Source: Bradyrhizobium manausense
GTDB taxonomy: Bacteria > Pseudomonadota > Alphaproteobacteria > Rhizobiales > Xanthobacteraceae
Length of the DNA: 64,000 nucleotides
Direction: 5' to 3'
NCBI RefSeq assembly: GCF_018130615.1
Contig: NZ_JAFCKB010000006.1
Location: 344,784-408,783 of the forward strand
This document shows, one piece after another, positions 50,053 through 59,558 of this stretch. The translations under genes and the position numbers were made by a program. Below the pieces are notes generated by a model. The model was not told the origin of the DNA and did not search any database. It was given only the letters and a program-made list of their open reading frames with translations. Each line of letters opens with the position of its first letter. Position 1 is the first letter of the stretch.

Positions 50053-50142
50053 GTAGCCCGGATGGAGCGAAGCGAAATCCGGGATAGTTCCTCCTCACGG
50101 CCCTGATCGGCCCCGGATTGCGCTTCGCTCCATCCGGGCTAC
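50053..50142. repeat. palindromic repeat, GTAGCCCGGATGGAGCGAAG family
   Basis: GTAGCCCGGATGGAGCGAAG and CTTCGCTCCATCCGGGCTAC are exact inverted repeats about 50 bases apart, with inner GCGAAATCCGGG and CCCCGGATTGCGC arms as well. It lies between mmsB and the acyl-CoA synthetase gene and may act as a terminator. Confidence 0.8.
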
Positions 50143-50172
50143 GCTCGAAGACCAATTCGACGGGCTCTGATC

Positions 50173-51888
50173 ATGACGACATTCCAGGACGCGCGCGCGT
50201 TTCTTCTTCAGCACCGCACGGATTACGAGACTGCGGTCAGGGACTTCCGCTGGCCCGATCCTGGCCCCTTCAACTGGGCGCTCGACTGGTTCGACCAGCT
50301 GGCGAAAGATGCGGAATCCAAGGATAGACCCGCGCTCTGGATTGTCGATGCTGCACAGGACAAGCAGACAAAACTGTCCTTTGCGGCGCTGTCGCAGCGC
50401 TCGAACCAGGTCGCGAACTTCCTGCGCGCGCAGGGCCTGAAGCGCGGCGATCATCTTTTGCTGCTGCTCGGCAATGTGGTGCCGCTGTGGGAGACGATGC
50501 TGGCGGCGATGAAGCTCGGCGTCGTCGTCATTCCCGCAACGACACTGCTCACGGCCGACGAGTTGCGCGACCGGCTCGATCGCGGCAAAGCGAAGGCGGT
50601 GGTGGCTGCGGAAGACCAGGTCGCGAAATTCGCGAGCCTTGGCGCCGAGAATGTCGTGCGCATCGTGGTTGGCGCCGCCTCCGATGGTTGGCTCGCCTAT
50701 GGCGAGGCGGCGAAGGCTTCGGAGACCTTTGCAGCCGACGGCCCGACCAACGCCGACGACCCGATGCTGCTGTATTTCACCTCGGGCACCACGGCGAAGC
50801 CAAAACTGGTGCGCCACAGCCAGCGCAGCTATCCCGTCGGCCATCTCTCCACCATGTACTGGATCGGGCTGAAGCCCGGCGACATCCACCTCAACATCTC
50901 CTCGCCGGGCTGGGCCAAGCACGCCTGGAGCTGCTTCTTTGCGCCTTGGAATGCGGGCGCCACCGTTTTCGTGGTCAATCAGCCGCGCTTCGATGCAAAG
51001 GGCCTGCTCGCCACCATCGGCCGCTGCAGCGTCACCACGCTGTGCGCGCCGCCGACGGTGTGGCGGCTGTTCATCCAGGAGAACCTGGCTTCGTTCAAGG
51101 TGAGCCTGCGCGAGGTCTGCGGCGCCGGTGAGCCGCTCAATCCTGAAGTGATCGACCAGGTGCAGGCCGCCTGGGGCCTCGTCATCCGCGACGGCTACGG
51201 CCAGACCGAGACGACGGCGCTCGCTGGCAACTCGCCGGGACAAAAGATCAAGGTCGGCTCGATGGGCCGGCCGCTGCCGGGCTATCGCGTGCAGGTCAGC
51301 GATGCCGACGGCCAGCCGGCCAAGGAGGGCGAGGTGGCCTTGCTGTTGGGGGCTGACCGTCCCGCCGGTCTGATGCAGGGCTATCAGGGCGATGACGGCA
51401 AGCTGTCCGGCGCCGAAGGCGAGCTCTATCGCAGCGGCGACGTCGTCTTCGAAGATGAGGACGGCTATCTCACCTTCGTCGGCCGCTCCGACGACGTGTT
51501 CAAATCCTCGGACTACCGCATCAGCCCGTTCGAGCTGGAGAGCGTGCTGCTCGAGCATGAGCTGGTGGCCGAAGCCGCGGTGGTGCCGAGCCCTGATCCG
51601 ATCCGGCTCGCGATTCCCAAGGCCTTCGTGCTGCTGACTGCTGGCGCCGAGCGGACGCCGGAGACGGCGCTGTCCATCTTCAGGCACCTGCACACGCGGC
51701 TTGCGCCCTTCAAGCGTATCCGCCGCCTCGAAATCGTCACCGAGCTGCCGAAGACGATCTCTGGCAAAATCCGCCGCGTGCAGCTACGACGGCTCGAACG
51801 CGACGATGATCGCAACGATCCGCTGCGCGGCCGGGAATTCCGCGAGGAGGATTTTCCGGATCTGCCGAAAACAAGAAGTGAGACCTGA
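50173..51888 (+). CDS. AMP-dependent acyl-CoA synthetase
   Basis: A 571-residue adenylate-forming ligase. The ATP motif YFTSGTTAKPKLVRHS, the mid motif DGYGQTETTALAGNSPGQ, the hinge GRSDDVFKSSDYRISPFELE and the C-terminal PKTISGKIRR lysine are all present. It would activate a carboxylic acid with CoA. It is followed six bases later by a MaoC-type hydratase and then an SDR, so a short beta-oxidation-like route is possible. Confidence 0.92.
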   Translation: MTTFQDARAFLLQHRTDYETAVRDFRWPDPGPFNWALDWFDQLAKDAESKDRPALWIVDAAQDKQTKLSFAALSQRSNQVANFLRAQGLKRGDHLLLLLGNVVPLWETMLAAMKLGVVVIPATTLLTADELRDRLDRGKAKAVVAAEDQVAKFASLGAENVVRIVVGAASDGWLAYGEAAKASETFAADGPTNADDPMLLYFTSGTTAKPKLVRHSQRSYPVGHLSTMYWIGLKPGDIHLNISSPGWAKHAWSCFFAPWNAGATVFVVNQPRFDAKGLLATIGRCSVTTLCAPPTVWRLFIQENLASFKVSLREVCGAGEPLNPEVIDQVQAAWGLVIRDGYGQTETTALAGNSPGQKIKVGSMGRPLPGYRVQVSDADGQPAKEGEVALLLGADRPAGLMQGYQGDDGKLSGAEGELYRSGDVVFEDEDGYLTFVGRSDDVFKSSDYRISPFELESVLLEHELVAEAAVVPSPDPIRLAIPKAFVLLTAGAERTPETALSIFRHLHTRLAPFKRIRRLEIVTELPKTISGKIRRVQLRRLERDDDRNDPLRGREFREEDFPDLPKTRSET

Positions 51889-51894
51889 AGCGAA

Positions 51895-52374
51895 ATGAAC
51901 GAAATCTGGAAGAAGCCGCCGATCACGCTCGAGGCCTATCAGGCCATGGTCGGCAAGGAGATCGGCGTCTCGTCCTGGCACCTGATCGACCAGCCTCGCA
52001 TCGATACCTTTGCCGATGTGACCGACGATCGCCAGTTCATCCATGTCGATCCCGAAAGGGCGAAGACCGAGACGGCGTTCGGCACCACCATCGCGCATGG
52101 TTTCCTGACGATGTCGATGTTGTCGGTGATGTCCTACGAAGTGATGCCGGCGATTGCGGGCACCACGATGGGCGTCAATTACGGCTTCGACAAGCTGCGC
52201 TTCATCTCGCCGGTGCGCTCGGGCAGGCGCATCCGCGGCCGGTTTGTGCTCGCGGAAGCCAAGCTGCGCAAGGCAGGCGAATTGCAGTCGCGCACCAATG
52301 TGACGGTGGAGATCGAAGGCGAGGACAAGCCCGCGCTGGTCGCGGATTGGCTCGGTCTGATCTACTTCGCCTGA
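51895..52374 (+). CDS. MaoC family hydratase/dehydratase
   Basis: A 159-residue hotdog-fold enoyl-CoA hydratase with the R-hydratase motif FADVTDDRQFIHVDPERAK containing the catalytic Asp and His, then TTIAHGFLTMSMLSVM. It starts six bases after the acyl-CoA synthetase and probably hydrates an enoyl-CoA derived from that enzyme's product. Confidence 0.92.
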   Translation: MNEIWKKPPITLEAYQAMVGKEIGVSSWHLIDQPRIDTFADVTDDRQFIHVDPERAKTETAFGTTIAHGFLTMSMLSVMSYEVMPAIAGTTMGVNYGFDKLRFISPVRSGRRIRGRFVLAEAKLRKAGELQSRTNVTVEIEGEDKPALVADWLGLIYFA

Positions 52375-52448
52375 ACTGGGCCGATTTGGCCGGGCTTGAC
52401 CCGGCCAGCCATCGCTGCTCAAAAGCTGACGAATTTTCGCGGATTTTA

Positions 52449-52580
52449 CCCTCTCCCACAGGGGGAGAGGGTGGCTTCGCGGGACCGCGAAGCCGGGTGA
52501 GGGGTATCTCTCCACGAACTCGGCTGCCGAGAGATACCCCTCATCCGGCGCTCGCGCGCCACCTTCTCCCACAAGGGAAG
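52449..52580. repeat. palindromic repeat, CCCTCTCCC family
   Basis: CCCTCTCCCACAGGGGGAGAGGG is a near-perfect hairpin at one end (52449-52471). Inner arms GAGGGGTATCTCT and AGAGATACCCCTC are inverted repeats, and CCTTCTCCCACAAGGGAAG closes the unit. It resembles widespread multi-copy proteobacterial repeats and separates the MaoC and SDR genes. Confidence 0.7.
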
Positions 52581-52600
52581 AAGGAAGAAAGGAAACATAA

Positions 52601-53518
52601 ATGGCAATCAGGTTCGACGGACGCGTCGCCATCGTCACAGGCGCGGGCAATGGTCTCGGCAAGGCACATGCGCTCGGCCTGGCGAGCCGCGGCGCGAAGG
52701 TCGTGGTCAACGATTTCGGCGGCGCGCGCGACGGCACCGGTGCTTCGCTTTCGCCGGCCGAAGCCGTGGTCGAGGAGATTCGTAAAGCGGGCGGCACGGC
52801 GATGGCCGACGGCGCCGACGTGTCGAATTTCGAACAGGTCACGGCCATGGTCGAGCGCGCCACCAAGGAATGGGGCAGCGTCGACATCATGTGCGCCAAT
52901 GCCGGCATTCTGCGCGACAAGTCGTTCGGCAAGATGGAAGCGGCCGATTTCCAGAAGGTGCTCGATGTGCATCTCGTCGGCACCTTCTATTGCTGCAAGG
53001 CGGTCTGGGCCGGCATGCGCGACCGCAACTACGGCCGCATCGTGCTGACGACCTCGTCCTCCGGCCTCTACGGCAATTTCGGCCAGGCCAATTACGGCGC
53101 GGCCAAGTCCGGCATGGTCGGCCTGATGAACGTGCTCGCGGAAGAGGGCCGCAAGACCAACATCCGTGTCAACATCATCTCGCCAACGGCGGCGACCCGT
53201 ATGACGGAAGAGCTCTTGCCGCCGCAGGCGCTGCAGCTGATGAAGCCGAATGCGATCACGCCGGCAGTCGAGTACATGCTGAGCGAGGACGCGCCGACCC
53301 GCACCATCATGGGTGCCGGTGCCGGTTCGTTTGCCGTGATCAAGATCCTGGAGAGCGAAGGCATCAACCTGCCGGAAGCCGAATGGACCCCGGATGCGAT
53401 CGCCGCGCATTTCGCTGGGATCAGCGACATGTCGAAGGCCAGGGCGTTGCAGGGGGCGTTCGAGCAGACCCAGAAGTATGTCGCACAGGCCGCGGCGCGG
53501 GCGGGGATCAAGCTCTAG
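52601..53518 (+). CDS. SDR, 3-hydroxyacyl-CoA dehydrogenase-like (HSD17B4 type)
   Basis: A 305-residue dehydrogenase with TGAGNGLGKAHALGLASRGAKVVVNDFGGARDGTG at the N-terminus, NAGILRD and YGAAKSGMVGLM. This pattern is that of the (3R)-hydroxyacyl-CoA dehydrogenase part of multifunctional enzyme 2. With the MaoC hydratase upstream it could give successive hydration and oxidation of an acyl-CoA. The two are split by a palindromic repeat. Confidence 0.9.
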   Translation: MAIRFDGRVAIVTGAGNGLGKAHALGLASRGAKVVVNDFGGARDGTGASLSPAEAVVEEIRKAGGTAMADGADVSNFEQVTAMVERATKEWGSVDIMCANAGILRDKSFGKMEAADFQKVLDVHLVGTFYCCKAVWAGMRDRNYGRIVLTTSSSGLYGNFGQANYGAAKSGMVGLMNVLAEEGRKTNIRVNIISPTAATRMTEELLPPQALQLMKPNAITPAVEYMLSEDAPTRTIMGAGAGSFAVIKILESEGINLPEAEWTPDAIAAHFAGISDMSKARALQGAFEQTQKYVAQAAARAGIKL

Positions 53519-53525
53519 CAGCGCC

Positions 53526-53659
53526 GTCATTCCGGGGCATGCGTGGCGCAAGGCCGGAATCGTGCTCTCCCCGTCGTGGCCGGGCTTGTCCCGGCCATCC
53601 GCGTGTTTGGGATTGCGCGTTTGGCTTTCGTGGATGCCCGGGACAAGTCCGGGCATGAC
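53526..53659. repeat. palindromic repeat, CATTCCGGGGC family (composite)
   Basis: A GTCATTCCGGGGCATGCG end is joined to GGCCGGGCTTGTCCCGGCC and GTGGATGCCCGGGACAAG/CCGGGCATGAC arms, so two repeat units seem fused. It begins seven bases after the SDR stop. Confidence 0.65.
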
Positions 53660-53698
53660 GACCTATGTCGCAGAACCGGCCTGCTATAAATTCGTACG

Positions 53699-54931
53699 AT
53701 GACCTCACTCGACACCCACATTGCCGTCATCGGTGCCGGTCCCGCCGGGCTGATGGCGGCGGAGGTGCTGGCGCAGGGCGGCGGCCGCGTCACCGTCTAC
53801 GACGCGATGCCGTCCGCCGGCCGTAAATTCCTGATGGCGGGCAGGGGCGGGCTCAATCTCACCCATAGCGAGCCGCTGCCGGATTTCCTCAGCCGCTACC
53901 GTGAGGCGATGCCGCATCTGCGCGCCGCGGTCGAGGCGTTTCCGCCCGATGCGCTGCGCGACTGGAGCGCAGGCCTGGGACAGCTGACCTTCGTCGGCAG
54001 CAGCGGGCGGGTGTTTCCAAAAACGTTCAAGGCCTCGCCCTTGCTGCGCGCCTGGCTGCGGCGGCTCGATGCGGCCGGCGTGCAATTCGCGTTTCGGCAT
54101 CGCTGGACGGGATGGAACGCGGACGGGCGGCTGCAGTTTCAAACGCCCGATGGTGGGCTTGCCATCGCCGCCGGCGCAACCGTGCTCGCGCTGGGTGGCG
54201 CGAGCTGGCCGCGGCTCGGCTCGGACGGCGCGTGGGTCGATTGCCTTGCCGCCGAGGGCATTGTCATCTCAAAGCTTCGCCCCGCGAACTCCGGCTTCAC
54301 AGTCGCATGGTCCGACGTCTTCCGAGATCGCTTCGAGGGCCAGCCACTCAAGGGCGTGGCGCTAACGGTCGGTGAGCACACGGTGCGTGGCGAAGCCATG
54401 ATCACCCGTAGCGGAATCGAGGGGGGCGCGATCTACGCGCTGTCGGCCGAATTGCGCGAGGCGGTGCTGGGGATCGGGCAGGCAACGCTGACAATCGCAT
54501 TTCGGCCCGATCTCGATGCCGACGCGCTGACCGCGCGTCTGTCGGGCACGCGCGGCAAGCAGTCGCTGGCGAACTTCCTGCGCAAGGCGGCGCAAGTGTC
54601 GCCGGTCGGCATTGGCTTGATGCAGGAGGCGGCGATCGCATCCGGCCGGCCGTTGGCATCGTTCTCGCCGGCGGAGCTTGCGCATCTGGTCAACGCAATC
54701 CCGGTTCAGCTCACCGGTGTTGCTCCGATCGATCGCGCCATCTCGACCGCGGGCGGGATTTCGTTCGATGAGCTCGACGACCACTTCATGCTGCGCAAAT
54801 TGCCCGGCGTATTTGCCGCAGGCGAGATGCTGGATTGGGAAGCCCCGACCGGCGGCTATCTGCTGCAGGCCTCGTTCGCGACGGGAGCGGCGGCGGGCAG
54901 GGGAGCGTTGCAGTGGCTGAAGCGCTTCTAG
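53699..54931 (+). CDS. FAD/NAD(P)-dependent flavoprotein (BaiN/HI0933-like)
   Basis: A 410-residue flavoprotein with the dinucleotide motif IGAGPAGLMAAEVLA, SAGRKFLMAGRGGLNLTH, and GGISFDELDDHFMLRKLPGVFAAGEMLDWEAPTGGYLLQASFATGAAAG, all typical of the HI0933/TIGR03862-type group. The physiological reaction of these proteins is largely unknown. It stands between repeat-rich gaps and is convergent with the aldolase-type gene that follows. Confidence 0.9.
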   Translation: MTSLDTHIAVIGAGPAGLMAAEVLAQGGGRVTVYDAMPSAGRKFLMAGRGGLNLTHSEPLPDFLSRYREAMPHLRAAVEAFPPDALRDWSAGLGQLTFVGSSGRVFPKTFKASPLLRAWLRRLDAAGVQFAFRHRWTGWNADGRLQFQTPDGGLAIAAGATVLALGGASWPRLGSDGAWVDCLAAEGIVISKLRPANSGFTVAWSDVFRDRFEGQPLKGVALTVGEHTVRGEAMITRSGIEGGAIYALSAELREAVLGIGQATLTIAFRPDLDADALTARLSGTRGKQSLANFLRKAAQVSPVGIGLMQEAAIASGRPLASFSPAELAHLVNAIPVQLTGVAPIDRAISTAGGISFDELDDHFMLRKLPGVFAAGEMLDWEAPTGGYLLQASFATGAAAGRGALQWLKRF

Positions 54932-54939
54932 AATACCGT

Positions 54940-55092
54940 CGCCCTTCGAGGGCCGCCGCTGAAGAGGCAGTCACCTCAGGGTGACGGCTACGAGGGAGCG
55001 CCGCCCTGAATACGTCGCAGAAAGAGCGCCGTCATGAGGTGCGAGTGGCGCGATGCAAAGCATCGCGCCGGCAGCCTCGAAGGATGCGCGGG
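54940..55092. repeat. imperfect palindromic intergenic sequence
   Basis: GTCGCCCTTCGAGGGCCGCC with CTCAGGGTGACGG, and later GGCGCGATGCAAAGCATCGCGCC, form several hairpins between convergent genes. The ends resemble other proteobacterial dispersed repeats, but no second copy is in the window. Confidence 0.4.
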
Positions 55093-55102
55093 CGTTGAAC
55101 CG

Positions 55103-56182
55103 CTACCGCAGCTTCCCGCGCGCCGCCACCGGCAGCGTGCCGATGATCTCCTCGCCGCGGACCATCACCACCTCATCCATCATGTTGACGACGACGCAGA
55201 CATGGTTCGGGACGATCCGGACGACGTCGCCGACGTTCGGCCGCGTGTTGCTGCGGGAGAGGTCGAGAAAGCCGTGCTCCTCGGCAAATTTCGCGATCTT
55301 GGCTTCGGGATGCTCCAGGATCAGGCCGTGGCCGTCGAGCCCACCGGTATCGGTCGTCAGCGTCTTCGAGCCGGCGTCCAGGATGCCGCGCTCGGGCGCG
55401 GCGCGGCTCACCACAGTCGAGTAGATCTGCAGCGCGCAGTCGTCCCAGGTGGCGGAGCCGGCTGCGACCTGCATGCGGTCGTTGTAAATGTAGGTGCCAA
55501 AGCGGTGCTCGGTGCCACCCTTGAGCTTGCCGATGTTGATGAGGTTCGGCGTGCCGCCGGTCGAGACGATCTTTGCGTCCAGCCCGTGCGCGCGCACGCC
55601 GGCCAGCGCCTCGTCAAAGAACTTCTGCGCATCGCCCCAGCCGGTCTCGGTGGGGTAGAGCATGAAGCCGGCGAACTGCAATCCCTTCGATCCCGCGATC
55701 TCGCGCGCCAGCGCAATCGCTTCCGCCGGCGTCTCGACGCCCGCGCGCTTGCGGCCCGTATCGCACTCGACCACGACGGAGAGCGGACGGCCGGATGCCG
55801 CGGCCGCCTTTGGCAGGCCGGCAACGACGGTCGAATTGTCGGCGGCCACCGTCATGTTGGCCTTGGCCTGCAGCGCGCCGAGGCGTGCCATCTTCTCTTC
55901 ACCCAGCAGATTATAGCTGATCAGGATGTCGTCGATGCCGGCATTGGCCATGATCTCGGCCTCGCCGAGCTTCTGGCAGGTGATGCCCTTGGCGCCGGCC
56001 GCGACCTGCATTTTCGCAAGGGTCGGATTCTTGTGGGTCTTGATGTGCGGGCGGTTGGCAACGCCGGCATCATCGCAGGCCTTCTGGATCCGCGCGATGT
56101 TGCGCTCGACCTTATCCATGTCGATGACGGCGCAGGGCGTGCCGTATTCGCGGGTGATCTTGGCGGCGAGGGTGGTTGTCAT
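55103..56182 (-). CDS. D-threonine aldolase/D-serine dehydratase-family PLP enzyme
   Basis: A 359-residue fold-type III PLP enzyme. PHIKTHK (45-51) holds the probable Schiff-base lysine K48. TVVAGLPKAA, VVVECDTGRKRAGV and STGGTPNLIN are the barrel motifs. IVPNHVCVVVN near the C-terminus carries the His and Cys metal ligands of the DSD1/D-TA family. It may cleave D-threonine or 3-hydroxy-D-aspartate, or dehydrate D-serine; sequence alone does not decide. It is monocistronic as far as seen. Confidence 0.9.
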   Translation of the reverse strand: MTTTLAAKITREYGTPCAVIDMDKVERNIARIQKACDDAGVANRPHIKTHKNPTLAKMQVAAGAKGITCQKLGEAEIMANAGIDDILISYNLLGEEKMARLGALQAKANMTVAADNSTVVAGLPKAAAASGRPLSVVVECDTGRKRAGVETPAEAIALAREIAGSKGLQFAGFMLYPTETGWGDAQKFFDEALAGVRAHGLDAKIVSTGGTPNLINIGKLKGGTEHRFGTYIYNDRMQVAAGSATWDDCALQIYSTVVSRAAPERGILDAGSKTLTTDTGGLDGHGLILEHPEAKIAKFAEEHGFLDLSRSNTRPNVGDVVRIVPNHVCVVVNMMDEVVMVRGEEIIGTLPVAARGKLR

Positions 56183-56199
56183 GGAAGTCTCTTAGTTGG

Positions 56200-56247
56200 C
56201 GCGCATTCTGGTCACAAAACCGGGACCCACTTTTGCGGAATGTGCGC
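56200..56247. repeat. short repeat-like unit with GCGCATTC/GAATGTGCGC ends
   Basis: GCGCGCATTCTGGTCAC and GCGGAATGTGCGC are imperfect inverted ends around AAAACCGGGACCCACTTTT. The inner AAAACCGGGACCCACTTTT resembles a dispersed alphaproteobacterial repeat. It spans most of the gap between the aldolase-type gene and the ABC-F gene. Confidence 0.45.
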
Positions 56248-58058
56248 TAGGCCTGTTCGATTTCTTCGCGGAGCATTTCAAGTTCGAGCCAGCGCTCTTC
56301 GGCGGCTGACAGTGCTTCATGCGCCTTGGCGATGGCGGCGGAGGCGTCGTCGAATTTCTTGCGATCTTTGGCATAGAGATTGGGATCGTCGAGCACGCGC
56401 TGCAGTTTGGCAATATCCGCCTGCAGCGTTTCCATCTTCTGCGGCAGCGTTTCCAGCGCGTGTTTTTCGTTGAAGCTCAGCTTCCGTTTGGATGTGGAGA
56501 CGGGGGCGGAGGTGCGCTCCTCTTTCTTTTCCGCCACCGGCTGCGTCTTCGCCGTCTCGCGCTTCAAATCCGCACCGCGCTGCGCCAGCATGTCGCTGTA
56601 GCCGCCGGCATACTCGATCCACTTGCCGTTACCTTCGGGCGCGATCACGGAGGTGACGACGCGGTCGAGGAAATCGCGGTCATGGCTGATCAGGATGACC
56701 GTGCCGTCGTAGTCACCGAGCATCTCCTCGAGCACGTCGAGGGTCTCGAGATCGAGATCGTTGGTCGGCTCGTCCAGCACAAGGAGATTCGACGGCTTTG
56801 CCAGCGCACGCGCCAGCATCAGCCGGCCGCGCTCGCCGCCGGAGAGCACCTCCACGGGCGTGCCGCGCTGCTCCTGTGCGAACAAAAAGTCCTTCATGTA
56901 GCCGACCACATGCTTCGGCTTGCCGCCGACCATGATCTGGTCGCCACGGCCGCCGGTCAGCGCCTCGGCCAGCGTCGAGTTGGGATCGAGGCTTTCGCGA
57001 TGCTGGTCGAGCGTGGCCGTCTCCAGGTTCGCCCCGAGCCGCACGATGCCTGAATCCGGCTGCGCGCCGCCGGTCAACAGATTGACCAGCGTGGTCTTGC
57101 CGGCCCCGTTCGGACCGATGATGCCGAGCCGGTCGCCGCGCTGGATGCGGGTGGAGAAATTGTCGACGATCACGCGATCGCCATAGGCCTTGGTGATGCC
57201 CTTCGCCTCGATCACCAGCTTGCCGGATTGCTCGGCTTCCGCGGCCGCCAGACTGGCGGTGCCCGCTGTGCCGCGATAATTGCGGCGCTGGTCGCGCAGC
57301 GCGTGCAGATTGGCGAGCCTCTTGACGTTGCGCTTGCGCCGGCCGGAAACGCCATGGCGCAGCCAGTGCTCCTCGTCGACGATCTTGCGGTCGAGCTTGT
57401 GCTGGTCGCGCTCTTCCTCCGCCAGCACCTCGTCGCGCCAGCTCTCGAACGAGGCAAAGCCGCGGTCGATCTGCTTGATCCTGCCGCGGTCGAGCCATGC
57501 GGTGGAGCGCGAGAGGTTGGTGAGGAAGCGGCGGTCGTGGCTGATGATGACCAGCGCGCTACGGCGGCTGTCGAGCTCCTGTTCCAGCCATTCGATGGTG
57601 GCGAGATCGAGATGGTTGGTCGGCTCGTCCAGCAGCAATATGTCGGGCGAGGGCGCGAGCACATAGGCCAGCGCCGCGCGACGGGCCTCGCCGCCGGAGA
57701 GGTGATGCGGGTTCTCCTCGCCGGTGAGGCCGAGCTGCTCCAGCAGATAGCGGGCCTGGTGCTGGTCGTCGCCGGGCGCAAGCCCGGACTCGACATAGGC
57801 AAGCGTAGTCTTGTGCTCGCCGAAGTCGGGCTCCTGCGGCAGATAGCGGACGGTGGCGCCGGGCTGCACGAAGCGCGTGCCGCCGTCGGGTTCGACGAGC
57901 CCGGCCGCGATCTTCAGCAGCGTCGACTTGCCGGAGCCGTTGCGGCCGATCAGGCAGACGCGCTCGGATGGTGCAACGTTGAGCTCGACACCCGACAGCA
58001 GCGGTGTGCCGCCGAAAGTGAGCTTGATGTCTTTGAGTTGGATCAGCGGCGGTGCCAT
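56247..58058 (-). CDS. ABC-F family ATPase (Uup-like)
   Basis: A 603-residue protein with two ABC domains and no membrane segments. The first Walker A is GRNGSGKST (38-46), the second GPNGAGKTT, and both signatures (HHLSGGEARRAAL, EVLSGGERGRLML) and Walker B motifs (LLLDEPTNHLD, LVLDEPTNDLD) are intact. A Lys/Glu-rich coiled-coil C-terminus (about 530-603) matches Uup. ABC-F proteins act on ribosomes, and Uup affects ribosome assembly and transposon excision in E. coli; an exact role here is not shown. Confidence 0.93.
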   Translation of the reverse strand: MAPPLIQLKDIKLTFGGTPLLSGVELNVAPSERVCLIGRNGSGKSTLLKIAAGLVEPDGGTRFVQPGATVRYLPQEPDFGEHKTTLAYVESGLAPGDDQHQARYLLEQLGLTGEENPHHLSGGEARRAALAYVLAPSPDILLLDEPTNHLDLATIEWLEQELDSRRSALVIISHDRRFLTNLSRSTAWLDRGRIKQIDRGFASFESWRDEVLAEEERDQHKLDRKIVDEEHWLRHGVSGRRKRNVKRLANLHALRDQRRNYRGTAGTASLAAAEAEQSGKLVIEAKGITKAYGDRVIVDNFSTRIQRGDRLGIIGPNGAGKTTLVNLLTGGAQPDSGIVRLGANLETATLDQHRESLDPNSTLAEALTGGRGDQIMVGGKPKHVVGYMKDFLFAQEQRGTPVEVLSGGERGRLMLARALAKPSNLLVLDEPTNDLDLETLDVLEEMLGDYDGTVILISHDRDFLDRVVTSVIAPEGNGKWIEYAGGYSDMLAQRGADLKRETAKTQPVAEKKEERTSAPVSTSKRKLSFNEKHALETLPQKMETLQADIAKLQRVLDDPNLYAKDRKKFDDASAAIAKAHEALSAAEERWLELEMLREEIEQA

Positions 58059-58060
58059 GG

Positions 58061-58552
58061 TCAGCTCTGGCTCGTCGCAGCTTGATCGGCGCGGCGGCGC
58101 TGAATCCGGCGCAGCGTCTGGTCGAGCGCCGAGAGGAAGGCGGAGCGGTCGCGCGGCGCGAACGAGCGCGGGCCACCGGTGACTTCGCCGGCCGAGCGCA
58201 GATCCGTCATCAGATTGCGCACCGCCAGCGTCATGCCGATCGACTCCTCCGTAAACGGTTTGCCGTTCGGCGCGATCACGTCGGCGCCCGCTTTCACGCA
58301 GCGGCTCGCCAGCGGAATGTCGGAGGTGATGACCACGTCGCCTGGCTTGGCCCGCTCCGCGATCCAGTCGTCGGCCGCATCCATGCCGGAGCCGGCGGCG
58401 ATGCGCTCGATCAGCGGGTCCTGCGGCACGCGGATAAAGTTGCCGGCGACCACGCTGACGGGCACGCCGTGGCGGAGCGCGACGCGGTAGATTTCGTCCT
58501 TCACCGGGCAGGCGTCGGCGTCGACATAGATGCGGGTGGGGATGTCAGTCAT
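58061..58552 (-). CDS. YaiI/YqxD (DUF188) family protein
   Basis: A 163-residue protein with the DUF188 start [17 protein letters not shown] (D11, D13, C15) and [24 protein letters not shown], which give a PIN-like acidic pocket of a possible nuclease. The reading starts at the ATG 58552 because the longer frame covers intergenic sequence. It is two bases downstream of the ABC-F start codon's upstream region on the same strand, so the two are likely co-transcribed with this gene first. Confidence 0.88.
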   Translation of the reverse strand: MTDIPTRIYVDADACPVKDEIYRVALRHGVPVSVVAGNFIRVPQDPLIERIAAGSGMDAADDWIAERAKPGDVVITSDIPLASRCVKAGADVIAPNGKPFTEESIGMTLAVRNLMTDLRSAGEVTGGPRSFAPRDRSAFLSALDQTLRRIQRRRADQAATSQS

Positions 58553-58657
58553 TCGCCGCGTGGTACCCCATTCGGGCCGCAAAGGCGAGGGGATTGACCG
58601 CTGTTCCCCGGGGCCTACGATCGGCCGTGAAACAACAAAAGCACAGGGAAGGCCGTC

Positions 58658-59458
58658 ATGCCGAACCGGCTCGAAACTTACCGCGTCGCGGCCCACAACA
58701 CCGCAAAGCAGTCCGAAAACAAGATGCACGACGACACGGTAGCGCGCCGCTTCGGCTTTTCCGGTGGGCTGGTCCCCGGCGTCGATGTTTTCGCCTACAT
58801 GATGCACGTGCCGGTGGCGCGCTGGGGCCGCGATTTCCTCAGCCGCGGGCTGGTCGAGGCGCGCTTCATCAAGCCGGTCTATGACGGCGAGACCGCCGAT
58901 GTCGATGCAACCGAGCACAACGGCCTGCTGACGATCGAGGTGTTCAGTCGCACCGCACTGTGCGCTACGGGCACGGCGTCGCTGCCGGCGGCGGCGCCTG
59001 CGGTGTCACTGAGCGACTACGTCCAAGTGGCTCCAGTTGCCGAGCGCAAGCCGGTGAGCCCGACGACCTTTGAGGTCGGCAAATGGCTCGGCACGACGCC
59101 GCGCAGCTGGGCCGGGCAGGACGCGACCGACTATCTCACTGATGTCAGGGAAACCGATCCGATCTTTACGCGCGAGAGGCTCGGTCATCCCGGCCTGATC
59201 CAGCGCGTCATGAACCGCGTGCTGGTCGACAACACGATTCTGGGCCCGTGGATCCATGTCGGCAGCCGCATGCAGCTCCTGTCGGCCGCGCGCGCCGGAG
59301 ACGAGATCGCCGCGCGGGCAAAAGTCACCGCGAATTACGAGAAGAAGGGCCACCGCTTCGTCGAACTCGACGCGCTCGTCGTCGCCAACGGCACGACGCC
59401 GATTGCACACTGCCAGCACACCGCGATCTACCAGCCGCGCGAGCAGGCGGCGGCGTAG
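58658..59458 (+). CDS. MaoC-like hotdog protein of unknown function
   Basis: A 266-residue protein. Two regions resemble hotdog folds: an N-terminal half with [22 protein letters not shown], similar to the MaoC helix turn, and a C-terminal half with [44 protein letters not shown], similar to a thioesterase/dehydratase strand set. The catalytic D/H pair of hydratases is not evident. AGGGAAGG precedes the ATG. It may bind or modify an acyl thioester, but no reaction can be named. Confidence 0.78.
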   Translation: MPNRLETYRVAAHNTAKQSENKMHDDTVARRFGFSGGLVPGVDVFAYMMHVPVARWGRDFLSRGLVEARFIKPVYDGETADVDATEHNGLLTIEVFSRTALCATGTASLPAAAPAVSLSDYVQVAPVAERKPVSPTTFEVGKWLGTTPRSWAGQDATDYLTDVRETDPIFTRERLGHPGLIQRVMNRVLVDNTILGPWIHVGSRMQLLSAARAGDEIAARAKVTANYEKKGHRFVELDALVVANGTTPIAHCQHTAIYQPREQAAA

Positions 59459-59469
59459 CGGCCAGCACC

Positions 59470-59549
59470 GTCATTCCGGGGCGGTCCGCAGGACCGAACC
59501 TGGAATCTCAAGGTTCCGGGTTCGATGCTTTGCATCGCCCCGGAACGAC
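59470..59549. repeat. palindromic intergenic repeat, CATTCCGGGGC family
   Basis: GTCATTCCGGGGCGGTCC at one end and GCCCCGGAACGAC at the other, with inner GGTCCGCAGGACC and CGATGCTTTGCATCG hairpins. It fills the gap between the convergent MaoC-like and CoxL-like genes. Confidence 0.75.
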
Positions 59550-59558
59550 GAACGCCGT

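Noticed and set aside
50095-51693. 532-codon minus-strand frame opposite the acyl-CoA synthetase gene
   Set aside because: The synthetase motifs on the plus strand are complete; the antisense frame has no features of a real protein.
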